Source of the DNA: Desulfuromonadales bacterium
GTDB taxonomy: Bacteria > Desulfobacterota > Desulfuromonadia > Desulfuromonadales > Geopsychrobacteraceae
DNA length: 59,391 bases
Direction: 5' to 3'
Assembly (NCBI GenBank): GCA_019429255.1
Contig: JAHYIY010000015.1
Coordinates: forward strand, 1 to 59,391
The notes beneath the pieces were generated by a model that did no database searches, had not been told where the DNA came from, and saw nothing but the letters and a program-made list of their open reading frames with translations. A program made the position numbers and the translations under genes. Shown here piece after piece: positions 48,305-56,594 of this stretch (position 1 is its first letter; the number at the start of each line of letters is the position of its first letter).

Positions 48305-49186
48305 ATGACTGCAGTCATCACTACTACCAACTGTCCGGAATTAAAACTGATCAACCGTGGCAAGGTACGCGACATTTATGATCTTGGCGAGCATCTGCTG
48401 ATCGTCGCAACCGATCGCATATCCGCCTTTGATGTCGTCATGGAGGAGGGAATTCCCCAGAAAGGGTATGTTCTGACCCGGATCTCAGAGTTCTGGTTCA
48501 ATCAGATGACCGACCTGATCCCTAACCACCTGGTGTCAACCAACATCGATGAGTTTCCCGCCATTACTCACCAGTACCGTGACCAACTCGAAGGACGCAG
48601 CATGCTCACCCGTAAGGCACAGCCCCTGCCCATCGAGTGCATTGTCCGCGGTTATCTCTCGGGCAGTGGCTGGAAAGAATATAAGAAACTCGAATCGGTA
48701 TGCAGCATCCCGTTGCCGGGCGGTCTTAAGGAAAGCGACAAGTTACCACAAACCCTGTTTACCCCATCGACCAAGGCGGACATCGGCGAACATGACGAAA
48801 ACATCTCCTTTGACCAGGCGGTCGAGCTATGCGGACGCGAGCTCACCGAGAAAGTACGCGACATCAGCATTGCCATTTACGAACGTGCTCGCCAGGTTGC
48901 CGACAAAAAAGGGATCATCATTGCCGACACGAAATTCGAATTCGGCATCTTTAATGGTGAGCTGATCTGGATCGATGAAGCCCTGACCCCTGACTCCTCG
49001 CGCTTCTGGCCGAAGGATCTCTATGTCCCGGGTAGCGCCCAGCCCAGTTTTGACAAGCAGTTTTTACGTGACTATCTCGAAACCCTCGACTGGGGTAAAA
49101 AAGCGCCACCGCCCAAACTGCCGCAGGACATCGTCGACAAGACCGGCGAAAAATACCTGGAAGCCTTAAAACGACTGACCTGTTAA
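48305..49186 (+). CDS. purC: SAICAR synthetase
   Basis: 293 residues of the larger PurC type: [56 protein letters not shown] and [19 protein letters not shown] with [13 protein letters not shown]-dependent addition of aspartate to CAIR in purine synthesis. GAGG stands before the ATG; 12 bases after the PpiD-like gene, so probably co-transcribed. No purine riboswitch is seen upstream. Confidence 0.96.
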   Translation: MTAVITTTNCPELKLINRGKVRDIYDLGEHLLIVATDRISAFDVVMEEGIPQKGYVLTRISEFWFNQMTDLIPNHLVSTNIDEFPAITHQYRDQLEGRSMLTRKAQPLPIECIVRGYLSGSGWKEYKKLESVCSIPLPGGLKESDKLPQTLFTPSTKADIGEHDENISFDQAVELCGRELTEKVRDISIAIYERARQVADKKGIIIADTKFEFGIFNGELIWIDEALTPDSSRFWPKDLYVPGSAQPSFDKQFLRDYLETLDWGKKAPPPKLPQDIVDKTGEKYLEALKRLTC

Positions 49187-49204
49187 AAAAGAACGCTGTT
49201 CTAT

Positions 49205-49250
49205 CAAAGCCACGCCCCCCGCGAATAATCGGTCGTGGCTTTGCTTTTTT
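49205..49250 (+). terminator. intrinsic terminator after purC
   Basis: Perfect 10-bp stem CAAAGCCACG (49205-49214) with CGTGGCTTTG (49234-49243), then CTTTTTT. Confidence 0.92.
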
Positions 49251-49281
49251 GTCGCAAAGAAGATTTTTGCCATAACAACGT

Positions 49282-49310
49282 TTGCCATCTGCTGGTATTT
49301 GTCTTATATT
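49282..49310 (+). promoter_or_regulatory. candidate sigma-70 promoter of the exonuclease-fusion gene
   Basis: TTGCCA (49282-49287), 17-base spacer, TATATT (49305-49310). Leaves a leader of about 155 bases before the ATG at 49474, in which nothing else is recognised. No strong Shine-Dalgarno precedes that ATG. Confidence 0.4.
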
Positions 49311-49473
49311 TTAGATCAATTCTCACGGCTATAAGATAACCGGCAACGGAAGTTTTTCGGTTTTGGCCTTCGCAGTTCCAGTTATTGAGCGGCCCTATAG
49401 CGGTTAAGATCAATCACCTGTTATCACCTCGAACCGCAACATCTACTCTTGCAGTGGGCGTGTTTTTGTCTAT

Positions 49474-51630
49474 ATGAAACCTAGTTTTAAATACTGGATT
49501 TTTCTGGTTGCCATCTACTTTGCGGTTATCAGTATCATGGCCGCCAGTCTGATCGGTTCCTGGGCCAGCATTAATGAGTCACAACAGCTGGCTCTGGAGG
49601 AAATGCTCCCCAAACTGATCCCTTTTCCACTACTGGGCACCATTACCATTCTCTTTATCATCGGCGCGCTCATCAACCTGCTTTTCAACGACTACATCAT
49701 GCCGATCCTGAAAATGGCTGAAAGTTCGCGCATCATCACCACGGTGAACCCGGAGCATCGCATCGAGCTTAAAACAGCCTCTAAAGAAATTGAATACCTG
49801 GCGGAAATAATTAACCAATCTGCTGATGCTTACGCTGCGCTGCAAAAAAATGTCGACGGTCGGATCGCTGCCGCCCAGGCGGTCATCAATGAGGAGCGCA
49901 CCCGGCTTGCCGCTCTGATGTCGGAATTGCCCCATGGCGTTATCGTCTGCAACAGTGACGGCCAGGTGCTGCTTTACAACCAGCAGGCCCAGGAATTGAT
50001 CAACAACAATGGCTCCGATGACAACAACAACCCCCAGGGGCTTCTCGGCCTGGGGCGGTCTATTTTTGGCATTCTTGAGCGCGATCAGATTGCTCACGGC
50101 CTTGAAATGATCAATCGCTGTCATACGACAGGACATGCCAAACTGATCAGCAATTCGATGATGACCCTGCGCAACGGTGCCTGCCTGCGAGTAAATATGG
50201 CGCCTTTTTTCTTTGAGCAGGAAGATAAACGCATGATTTCCGGTTTCGTCCTGACCCTCGAGGACATGACCCGCCAGATTGAAGCTGACAGCCGCCGCGA
50301 TGTTCTGATTCAATCGCTGATCGATGAACAACTCAAGGACCTGGAAGAAATTCGCCGATCGATTACCTCGATTCTTTCCAAACCTAACCACGACCCGGAG
50401 CAACTGCAGGAATACCGAAGAACCATTGACCAGGCTTCCAAAGCGTTGCAGGAGAAGGTTCTTGAGGCGCGCACCAATTACGCCCTGCATCTTCATGCGT
50501 TGAGTAAAACCGAAAATGTTTTGGCGGAAAATCTGCTTGAAGTCATCAGCCAGAATATTTCCGAGCGTTTCGACCTGCAGGTCATTAACCTGGCCCCCCA
50601 GGGGGTCTGGCTTGAGATCGACAGTTATTCCATGGTGCAGGCCTTCTCGCACCTGGCCGGCCAACTCAGCAAACACTCCAGCCTGAAGGATATTCTGCTG
50701 ACCCTGACGATCAACGAACAGCAACAGATTGAAATCGCCATCACCTGGCCGGAGCAACATGCCGATCCAAGCCTGCTGGATACCTGGCAACAAACGCCGT
50801 TGATTGCTGATACCAATGGCAAGCTGCTGAGCTTTACCGATACCATCGAAAAAGCCTCAGGCACCATCGAGGCCTTGCGGGATGATAACAATCAGGCCTG
50901 TGGCATCCTGATCACCCTGCCGCTGGTTGACCAGGAGTGTCGGTTGTCGGCACAAAGTGACATCGAACATCGACCGATTTCCTATGAATTTGACCTGTTT
51001 AACCGTGGTGAAGAATGGGAGGAGCTGGGGCAGACCCCCTTGAAGAAATTAACCTATGTGGTTTTTGATACAGAAACAACAGGGCTTAATCCGACCCAGG
51101 GTGATGAAATCATACAACTCGGCGCTATCCGCATTATCAACGGAAACATTCTTTATCGTGAAGTGATCGATCAGCTGGTAGATCCGCAGCGGTCGGTACC
51201 GGTCGAATCGGTCGCCATCCACGGCATCCAGCCTCATTTGCTCAAAGGGCAACCGACGATTGACAAGGTATTGCCGCACTTTCAAAAATTTACCGAAAAC
51301 TCCGTCCTGGTGGCACATAATGCCGCCTTTGATATGCGTTTTCTTCAGATCCAGGAAGAACGCAGCGGCGTCACCTTCACCAATCCGGTCCTCGACACCC
51401 TGCTGCTCTCTTCTATCGTTCACCCGAACCAGGACAACCACTCCCTCGATGATCTGGCCAAACGCTTCAATGTCACCATTGTTGGTCGCCACACCGCCCT
51501 GGGAGACTCCATTGTCACGGCAGAAGTGCTGCTCAAACTGATCCCGCTGCTGGAAGCCCACGAGATCTACACCCTGTCTGACGCATTGGCCGCATCAGCC
51601 CAGTCTCAATACGCCAAGGTCGCCTACTGA
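49474..51630 (+). CDS. membrane sensor-like protein fused to DnaQ-type 3'-5' exonuclease
   Basis: 718 residues. Two membrane helices (about 7-28 and 52-70), a HAMP-like segment (about 72-125), a PAS domain (about 140-255: LAALMSELPHGVIVCNSDGQ), then a kinase-like coiled coil and ATPase-like region (about 270-490). This region lacks a His-E-x-x-x-P phosphoacceptor and the N and G boxes, so it is probably not a kinase. The C-terminal part is a complete DEDDh exonuclease: D532 and E534 in VVFDTETTGLNP, LVAHNAAFDMRFL, and HTALGDSIVTAEVLL. DnaQ-type domains proofread or trim DNA/RNA. Monocistronic, between terminators and a converging operon. Confidence 0.85.
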   Translation: MKPSFKYWIFLVAIYFAVISIMAASLIGSWASINESQQLALEEMLPKLIPFPLLGTITILFIIGALINLLFNDYIMPILKMAESSRIITTVNPEHRIELKTASKEIEYLAEIINQSADAYAALQKNVDGRIAAAQAVINEERTRLAALMSELPHGVIVCNSDGQVLLYNQQAQELINNNGSDDNNNPQGLLGLGRSIFGILERDQIAHGLEMINRCHTTGHAKLISNSMMTLRNGACLRVNMAPFFFEQEDKRMISGFVLTLEDMTRQIEADSRRDVLIQSLIDEQLKDLEEIRRSITSILSKPNHDPEQLQEYRRTIDQASKALQEKVLEARTNYALHLHALSKTENVLAENLLEVISQNISERFDLQVINLAPQGVWLEIDSYSMVQAFSHLAGQLSKHSSLKDILLTLTINEQQQIEIAITWPEQHADPSLLDTWQQTPLIADTNGKLLSFTDTIEKASGTIEALRDDNNQACGILITLPLVDQECRLSAQSDIEHRPISYEFDLFNRGEEWEELGQTPLKKLTYVVFDTETTGLNPTQGDEIIQLGAIRIINGNILYREVIDQLVDPQRSVPVESVAIHGIQPHLLKGQPTIDKVLPHFQKFTENSVLVAHNAAFDMRFLQIQEERSGVTFTNPVLDTLLLSSIVHPNQDNHSLDDLAKRFNVTIVGRHTALGDSIVTAEVLLKLIPLLEAHEIYTLSDALAASAQSQYAKVAY

Positions 51631-51645
51631 CAAGCTGACAGGCTT

Positions 51646-51810
51646 CTAGAAAAAGCGGAAAGGGTTACGCAACAATCCCCGCACACGCTGCACCAGGCCA
51701 TGAATGCGACCGAGTTGCAACGCCACCTGCGGCACCCGACCTAAACCGAACAGAGCAACAAAGATCGCCCCCAACAGCACCAGTTCCCCGATCCCCAAAC
51801 CAAAAATCAT
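51646..51810 (-). CDS. TatA/B-like small membrane protein
   Basis: 54 residues, too short for usual ORF cut-offs: MIFGLGIGELVLLGAIFVAL, then FGLGRVPQVALQLGRIHGLV and QRVRGLLRNPFRFF. One membrane helix, the Phe-Gly hinge (LFGLGRVP) and the start of a basic amphipathic helix are as in Sec-independent translocase TatA/B, but the acidic tail is absent. The ATG overlaps the selD TGA (ATGA), so it is made with the selenium operon. Whether it works in Tat export or is a specialised homolog is open. Confidence 0.75.
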   Translation of the reverse strand: MIFGLGIGELVLLGAIFVALFGLGRVPQVALQLGRIHGLVQRVRGLLRNPFRFF

Positions 51811-52847
51811 CAGCGCTCCAATTCCAGTGAACCGGTCGTTTGATGAAGCACTTCACCGATATGCCAGGCGGCTACTCCGCGTTGGCGCAGCTGTTCAAGA
51901 TACCCATCCAGTTTCTGCGGCGCCAGCGCCAACAGCAAGCCGCCAGAGGTCTGGGGATCACATAACAGATCAATCAACAGCGGATCAACGGGACGCGGCT
52001 GGTGGCAGCGTGACAAATAAAATTTCTGATTGCGATGAGAACCAACCGGCACCAATCCGATTTCGGCCATTTCCAGAGCATGGGGGTAAACAGGAAGGCG
52101 TGAGGTAAATAAACGCAACGCAACCTGGCTGGCGTGGGCCATTTCAGCAGCATGACCTATCAACCCGAAGCCGGTAATGTCGGTAGCAGCAGAAACCCCA
52201 ACCGCCATCATCACTTCCGACGCATCCTTGTTGAGAGCGATCATCCCGTCAATCGCGGCAACAATGTCGGTTTCCGTCAGCACTTCACCTTTTAATGCGG
52301 TCGTTAACAAACCGGTTCCCAAGGGCTTGGTCAAGAGCAGCTGATCGCCGACCCTGGCGCCACAGGTCGTTACCATCTGGCGTGGGTCCACCGTACCGGT
52401 GACACTTAAGCCGTATTTAGGCTCGTCATCCTCGATGGAATGACCGCCGGCGACTACCGCGCCGGCCGCATGGACACGCTCAGCACCACCGCAGAGGATC
52501 TGAACGAGGATACTTTCTTTCAGACAATTGACCGGAAAACAGACAATATTCATCGCTGTCAATGGTCGGGCGCCGACGGCGTAGAGATCGGAGAGGGAGT
52601 TGGCGGCAGCAATCTGGCCATAGCGATAGGGGTCATCGACTACCGGAGTAAAGAAATCGACCGACTGCACCAGCGCCAGCGACTCACTGAGACGATAAAT
52701 AGCCGCATCGGCAAACGGAATTTCCTGCGATAACAAGGCAGGATCTTCACTCTGGGGGAGCTGACTCAGTACCTGGGTCAGGGTCTCAGGACCTATTTTT
52801 GCCGCTCAACCGGAACTGCGCGACAAGGAGGTCAGTCGAATATTCAT
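51810..52847 (-). CDS. selD: selenide, water dikinase with selenocysteine (UGA) at residue 14
   Basis: 345 residues when the in-frame TGA at 52806-52808 is read as Sec. The start MNIRLTSLSRSSG-Sec-AAKIG has AAAGGG upstream, and the downstream frame continues without break (ETLTQVLSQLPQSEDPALLS). Sec/Cys at this place, followed by Lys three residues on, is the SelD active site. Then VDFFTPVVDDPYRYGQIAAA, GGHSIEDDEPKYG and DPQTSGGLLLAL. Makes selenophosphate from selenide and ATP for tRNA-Sec. An annotation that stops at the TGA would start at a TTG (52736) and lose the first 37 residues and the catalytic site. Downstream of selA-selB. Confidence 0.93.
52761..52808 (-). promoter_or_regulatory. 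selD UGA codon with candidate bacterial SECIS
   Basis: UGA at 52806-52808. Downstream on the minus strand: a small hairpin GGTC-CTGA-GACC (52793-52782) and then CTGAC...GTCAG (52781-52761) with loop CCAGGTACTGA. The loop G residues of the second hairpin are about 33 bases past UGA, within the range used for bacterial SECIS elements. Which hairpin SelB reads is not decidable by eye. Confidence 0.55.
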
Positions 52848-52872
52848 TCTCATCCCTTTAATAGTTTCAGTT

Positions 52873-52905
52873 CTACCCACTACCCACTACCCACTACCCA
52901 CTACC
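52873..52905. repeat. heptamer tandem repeat between selB and selD
   Basis: CTACCCA repeated about four and a half times in the 64-base gap, ending seven bases before the selB stop. The selD Shine-Dalgarno lies on its other side. Confidence 0.8.
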
Positions 52906-52911
52906 ATGAAC

Positions 52912-54825
52912 CTATACTTCAGGCAACTGCCAGGCGACCCGGTGATCATCGACGCGACGGGTAAATTTCATGCTGTCGAACAGTTCCAGCAGCGCCTGGG
53001 TCAGCTTGCGCCCACTGCCGAGCTGATCACGGAATTGCGCCAGAGTCAGGGTGGGTTGCTGCTTAAAATGACTGATCAGCATTGTTTCCGCCTGACGATA
53101 ATGCTCCATGTGCAGGGAGCTCTCCTGATTAAGGCGCACCAGCAGCCCTTCCAGATACAGAAAGGAAAAATATTCATCCGCATCGATATCCGCAAAGCCT
53201 AACTGCGACAGGACATCCTGGTTGTTCTTGGCATCAAAGCCGGCTGAACGAAAATGGGCTTCAATCCGCGCGACAATCTGCTGCTGCTCCGGTTGCAACT
53301 GCGGCTGCCAACCGGGCGTAGCAATCAGGTCGCGGCGCGGTTCCAGCACCCCCTCATCAAACGCCCATTGCAGTAACACCTCGAACCCCTTCGGTGCCAG
53401 TTTAGCGGAAATCCGTGCCTGCAGAGTTGCCCGTGGCATGCCGTGGCGCAAAGGGTGCCGGCTGTGATAGTGACTGACGATTTGCGGCAGTTGCTGCTTC
53501 CAGCTGCGCAGCCGTTCACTGTTCACCCACTGTTCGACAAGCAGGTCAACCCGTCCCTGGTCACGCAGTTTTTCCAACCCCGCCAGCAGTTGATCGCGAC
53601 CGGTACCGGTTTGTTTTTCCAGTTCCTTCAGCCGTGCCAATTGCAGCTCATCAAGTTTCTGCAACCAGAAGCCCAGATCACCGGAAACCAGTTCCTGCAG
53701 ACGCTGGATAACCTCAGGACGAAAGCGCTTGTGCTTGTGCGGTTCAGCGTCAATAACAACACCGCCGCCGATGGTGTGCATGGGAGAATATGAACGGATG
53801 ATAAAGCGATCGCCGCGATGCGCCAGGACCGACTGATCGAGGGCCAGTTGCACCAGGGCTTGTTCACCACCCTCCATCTTTTCGCGGTCCAGCAGCACCA
53901 CCCGGGCAACGCTGCGGCCGGTTCCCAGATGAAAATGAACCGGATCACGAAACTTCAGTGGCCACGGCGCATCAGGTAACAGTTGCAGCTGAACATCAAT
54001 GCGCCGGGTCGCGCGAAACAAGCCCGGCGTGCCCAGCACCGAGCCGCGCGGCACCTGTTCACGATTAATGCCCGCCAGGTTCAGGGCCACGCGCTGGCCG
54101 GCGCACACCTGGCTTACCTGCTGATCATGCACCTGTGCCTCGCGTACCCGCGCGGTGACCCCGGCCGGCAGGATTTCAAGACTGTCACCGGTGGTGATGG
54201 TACCGCTGTTGAGGGTGCCGGTGACCACGGTACCAAACCCGCTGATACTGAAGCAGCGGTCTACCGGTAGACGCACGGCGCCGCTGTTATCGCGCGGTTC
54301 AACCTGGCGCAGTTGCCGACGGATGGTCTCCAGCAGATCATCCAATCCGACACCGGCCAGGGCCGAAACACGGCAGCAGGGAGCCTTTGCCAGGAAGGTT
54401 CCGGCCACCTGTTCGCGCACCTCTTCTTCGATAATATCAAGCCAGTCAGGTTCGACCAGATCACACTTGGAAATGACCAGAATACCATTCTGGAGCTTAA
54501 GCAGTTCCATGATCTGCAGATGCTCACGGGTCTGCTGCATCACCCCTTCGTTAGCATCAACCACGAGCAGAACCAGATCGATACCGGCAATACCACTGAG
54601 CATCTGCGGGATAAATTTTTCGTGGCCGGGGACATCAACAACCCCGGCAACCTGTCCATTACCGAGATCGAGGCGGGCAAAACCAAGTTCGATGGAAATC
54701 CCCCGTTTTTTTTCTTCAGCCAGGCGATCGGTTTCAACCCCGGTCAAGGCTCTGATCAGCGCCGTCTTACCATGGTCAACGTGGCCGGCGGTACCGATGA
54801 TGTAATGGCCCTGGCGATTCAGCAC
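52912..54825 (-). CDS. selB: selenocysteine-specific elongation factor SelB
   Basis: 637 residues from a GTG start with GAGG upstream. G domain: GTAGHVDHGKTALIRALTG, GISIELGFA, VDVPGHEKFIPQM and SKCDLVEPDWL. Then beta-barrel domains II-III and the C-terminal winged-helix domains (from about 380) that bind the SECIS. Delivers Sec-tRNA to UGA codons. Overlaps selA by seven bases. Confidence 0.96.
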   Translation of the reverse strand: MLNRQGHYIIGTAGHVDHGKTALIRALTGVETDRLAEEKKRGISIELGFARLDLGNGQVAGVVDVPGHEKFIPQMLSGIAGIDLVLLVVDANEGVMQQTREHLQIMELLKLQNGILVISKCDLVEPDWLDIIEEEVREQVAGTFLAKAPCCRVSALAGVGLDDLLETIRRQLRQVEPRDNSGAVRLPVDRCFSISGFGTVVTGTLNSGTITTGDSLEILPAGVTARVREAQVHDQQVSQVCAGQRVALNLAGINREQVPRGSVLGTPGLFRATRRIDVQLQLLPDAPWPLKFRDPVHFHLGTGRSVARVVLLDREKMEGGEQALVQLALDQSVLAHRGDRFIIRSYSPMHTIGGGVVIDAEPHKHKRFRPEVIQRLQELVSGDLGFWLQKLDELQLARLKELEKQTGTGRDQLLAGLEKLRDQGRVDLLVEQWVNSERLRSWKQQLPQIVSHYHSRHPLRHGMPRATLQARISAKLAPKGFEVLLQWAFDEGVLEPRRDLIATPGWQPQLQPEQQQIVARIEAHFRSAGFDAKNNQDVLSQLGFADIDADEYFSFLYLEGLLVRLNQESSLHMEHYRQAETMLISHFKQQPTLTLAQFRDQLGSGRKLTQALLELFDSMKFTRRVDDHRVAWQLPEV

Positions 54826-56240
54826 AATTCCTCACCTGCTAACGCCGCGAGCAGCAACTGCGCCAGCAGATAATCATCTGCCACAAATACGGCGCGCAGG
54901 TTCACCAGCAGTGCATCGTCGCGAATACGGGCAATCAGCGCCGGCGAGTAATCACGCAGGCGCGTGGCAAGGACGCTGACGCTACCCTGCCGCGGTCTGA
55001 TGGCAAGCGCCCAATCGGGCAGTTCCGTCTGCGGCATCGCTCCGCCGCCGACGCGCGAGATATCCTCAACCAGCTCAACATCTGCTGCCGCTCCCTCCTC
55101 CTGCAAACGCTGAAGCAGGGCCTCACAGCGGCTTTTTTGCTGCTGTGGGTCAGCAGCAAACATGGTCAACACCGGAATTTCACTAAGAGCCCGCTGCGGC
55201 TGCAAGTAAAGCCGCAAGGTTGCTTCAAGGGCGGCCAGGGTTAATTTATCGATACGTAAGGCCCGCGCCAGCGGGTGTTGGGCAATTTTTCGAATGAGGT
55301 CTTTGCGACCGACAATGATGCCGGCCTGGGGGCCGCCCAGCAGTTTGTCAGCGCTGAAGGTCACCACATCCACTCCCGAGTGCACCACCTCACCGACGGT
55401 TGGTTCTGCCGCCAAGCCAAAAGAGCTCAAATCGATCAGCAGGCCACTGCCGAGATCTTCCATGACGATCAACCGATGTTCGCGGCCAAGCTCCACCAAT
55501 TCAGCAGATGACACCTCACCCGTGAATCCGACAATCCGGAAATTACTGGTGTGGACCTTGAGCAGAATCGCCGTTTGCTCGCCGATGGCACGGGCGTAAT
55601 CATGCAGATGGGTGCGGTTGGTACTGCCGACTTCACGTAAATGGACGCCGCCTGCTTCCATCACCTCGGGAATCCGGAAGGCGCCACCGATTTCGACCAG
55701 TTCGCCACGGGAAACAATGGCTTCACGATCACGCCCAAGGGCGCTGAGGGCCAGCAGTACCGCACCGGCATTATTATTCACCACCAGTGCCGCTTCGGCG
55801 CCGGTCAGGCGACAGAGCAGCCCTTCAACATGACTGTAACGCTCACCGCGCTTGCCATTGCTCATATCCATTTCGAGGGTGGAATAACCGCCGGCGACAT
55901 CGTTAATCGCCCGCAACGCTTGGGGAGCCAGGGGCGCGCGCCCAAGGTTGGTATGCAGCAGGGTACCGGTGGCATTGATGACCTTACGCAGGGAAGGCTT
56001 GAGCAACGCTCGGCAAGAGTCAGCTGCGGCATTGGCGACGGCAGCAGGTTCCAGCGCCGCGCCGCTAAGGGCTGAGGCCCCGCCGTCAAGCAACTGACAA
56101 CGCAACCAATCAATGTGCTGTTGCACGGCCTCGGTCAGGATATCAGCCGACAACTGATCAGCCAGCGTCTGCAACACCTCCTCGCGCAACACCCGATCAA
56201 CCGCCGGGAGATGTCGTAGCAGATTTTGTCGTTCGCTCAT
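54819..56240 (-). CDS. selA: L-seryl-tRNA(Sec) selenium transferase
   Basis: 473 residues, fold type I PLP enzyme: VINATGTLLHTNLGRAPLAP, SNGKRGERYSHVEGLLCRLT, EDLGSGLLIDLSSFG and the Schiff-base K299 in TFSADKLLGGPQAG. Converts Ser-tRNA-Sec to Sec-tRNA-Sec with selenophosphate. AAGGG upstream. First gene of selA-selB-selD-tatA-like; tRNA-Sec itself is not in the window. Confidence 0.97.
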   Translation of the reverse strand: MSERQNLLRHLPAVDRVLREEVLQTLADQLSADILTEAVQQHIDWLRCQLLDGGASALSGAALEPAAVANAAADSCRALLKPSLRKVINATGTLLHTNLGRAPLAPQALRAINDVAGGYSTLEMDMSNGKRGERYSHVEGLLCRLTGAEAALVVNNNAGAVLLALSALGRDREAIVSRGELVEIGGAFRIPEVMEAGGVHLREVGSTNRTHLHDYARAIGEQTAILLKVHTSNFRIVGFTGEVSSAELVELGREHRLIVMEDLGSGLLIDLSSFGLAAEPTVGEVVHSGVDVVTFSADKLLGGPQAGIIVGRKDLIRKIAQHPLARALRIDKLTLAALEATLRLYLQPQRALSEIPVLTMFAADPQQQKSRCEALLQRLQEEGAAADVELVEDISRVGGGAMPQTELPDWALAIRPRQGSVSVLATRLRDYSPALIARIRDDALLVNLRAVFVADDYLLAQLLLAALAGEELC

Positions 56241-56397
56241 GCGTTCACCCTTGTAATAACCACATCGATACCTGCATGTGTGCCGTAGCGACTAACAGAC
56301 ACCTATTCACTTTTTTTTGCGAGCGGATTCTAACACGACACTAATCAGATGACTAGACCAGTTGTTCCAGTCGTCAGCACAAATCGGTTTTTTCATG

Positions 56398-56427
56398 TTG
56401 ACAGTTCAACTCAGGGTTTGCTATAAC
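56398..56427 (+). promoter_or_regulatory. promoter of tRNA-Ala
   Basis: TTGACA (56398-56403), 17-18 base spacer, CTATAAC (56421-56427); the tRNA begins 15 bases later. Confidence 0.8.
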
Positions 56428-56441
56428 TCGCCCACTGTAAT

Positions 56442-56517
56442 GGGGCTGTAGCTCAGTTGGGAGAGCGTTTGACTGGCAGTCAAAAGGTCCGCGGTTCGAT
56501 CCCGCGTAGCTCCACCA
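56442..56517 (+). tRNA. tRNA-Ala (anticodon GGC)
   Basis: 76 bases with CCA encoded. Begins GGGGCTGTAGCTCAG; anticodon stem TTTGA/TCAAA with loop CTGGCAG gives GGC; T-arm GCGGTTCGATCCCGC. Acceptor arm closes with one G-T pair on each side of otherwise normal pairing. Confidence 0.97.
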
Positions 56518-56525
56518 TTAAAAGT

Positions 56526-56559
56526 AAAAAGGGTCAGCTTTGGTGCTGGCCCTTTTTTT
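56526..56559 (+). terminator. intrinsic terminator after tRNA-Ala
   Basis: GGGTCAGC (56531-56538), TTTGGT, GCTGGCCC (56545-56552), then seven Ts. Confidence 0.9.
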
Positions 56560-56594
56560 GTTTTTTTATTTCTACCACGCATCCTGTGCTGACC

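Noticed and set aside
51810-52736. selD called as a 308-residue protein starting at TTG
   Set aside because: The same frame continues upstream with SelD-like sequence through one TGA placed at the known Sec/Cys active site, ending at an ATG with a ribosome site.
56241-56441. tRNA-Sec (selC) next to selA
   Set aside because: No long acceptor stem or UCA anticodon arm can be drawn; only the tRNA-Ala promoter was found.
56457-56594. N-terminal extension of pabB
   Set aside because: The open frame passes through tRNA-Ala and its terminator, so it is not coding.
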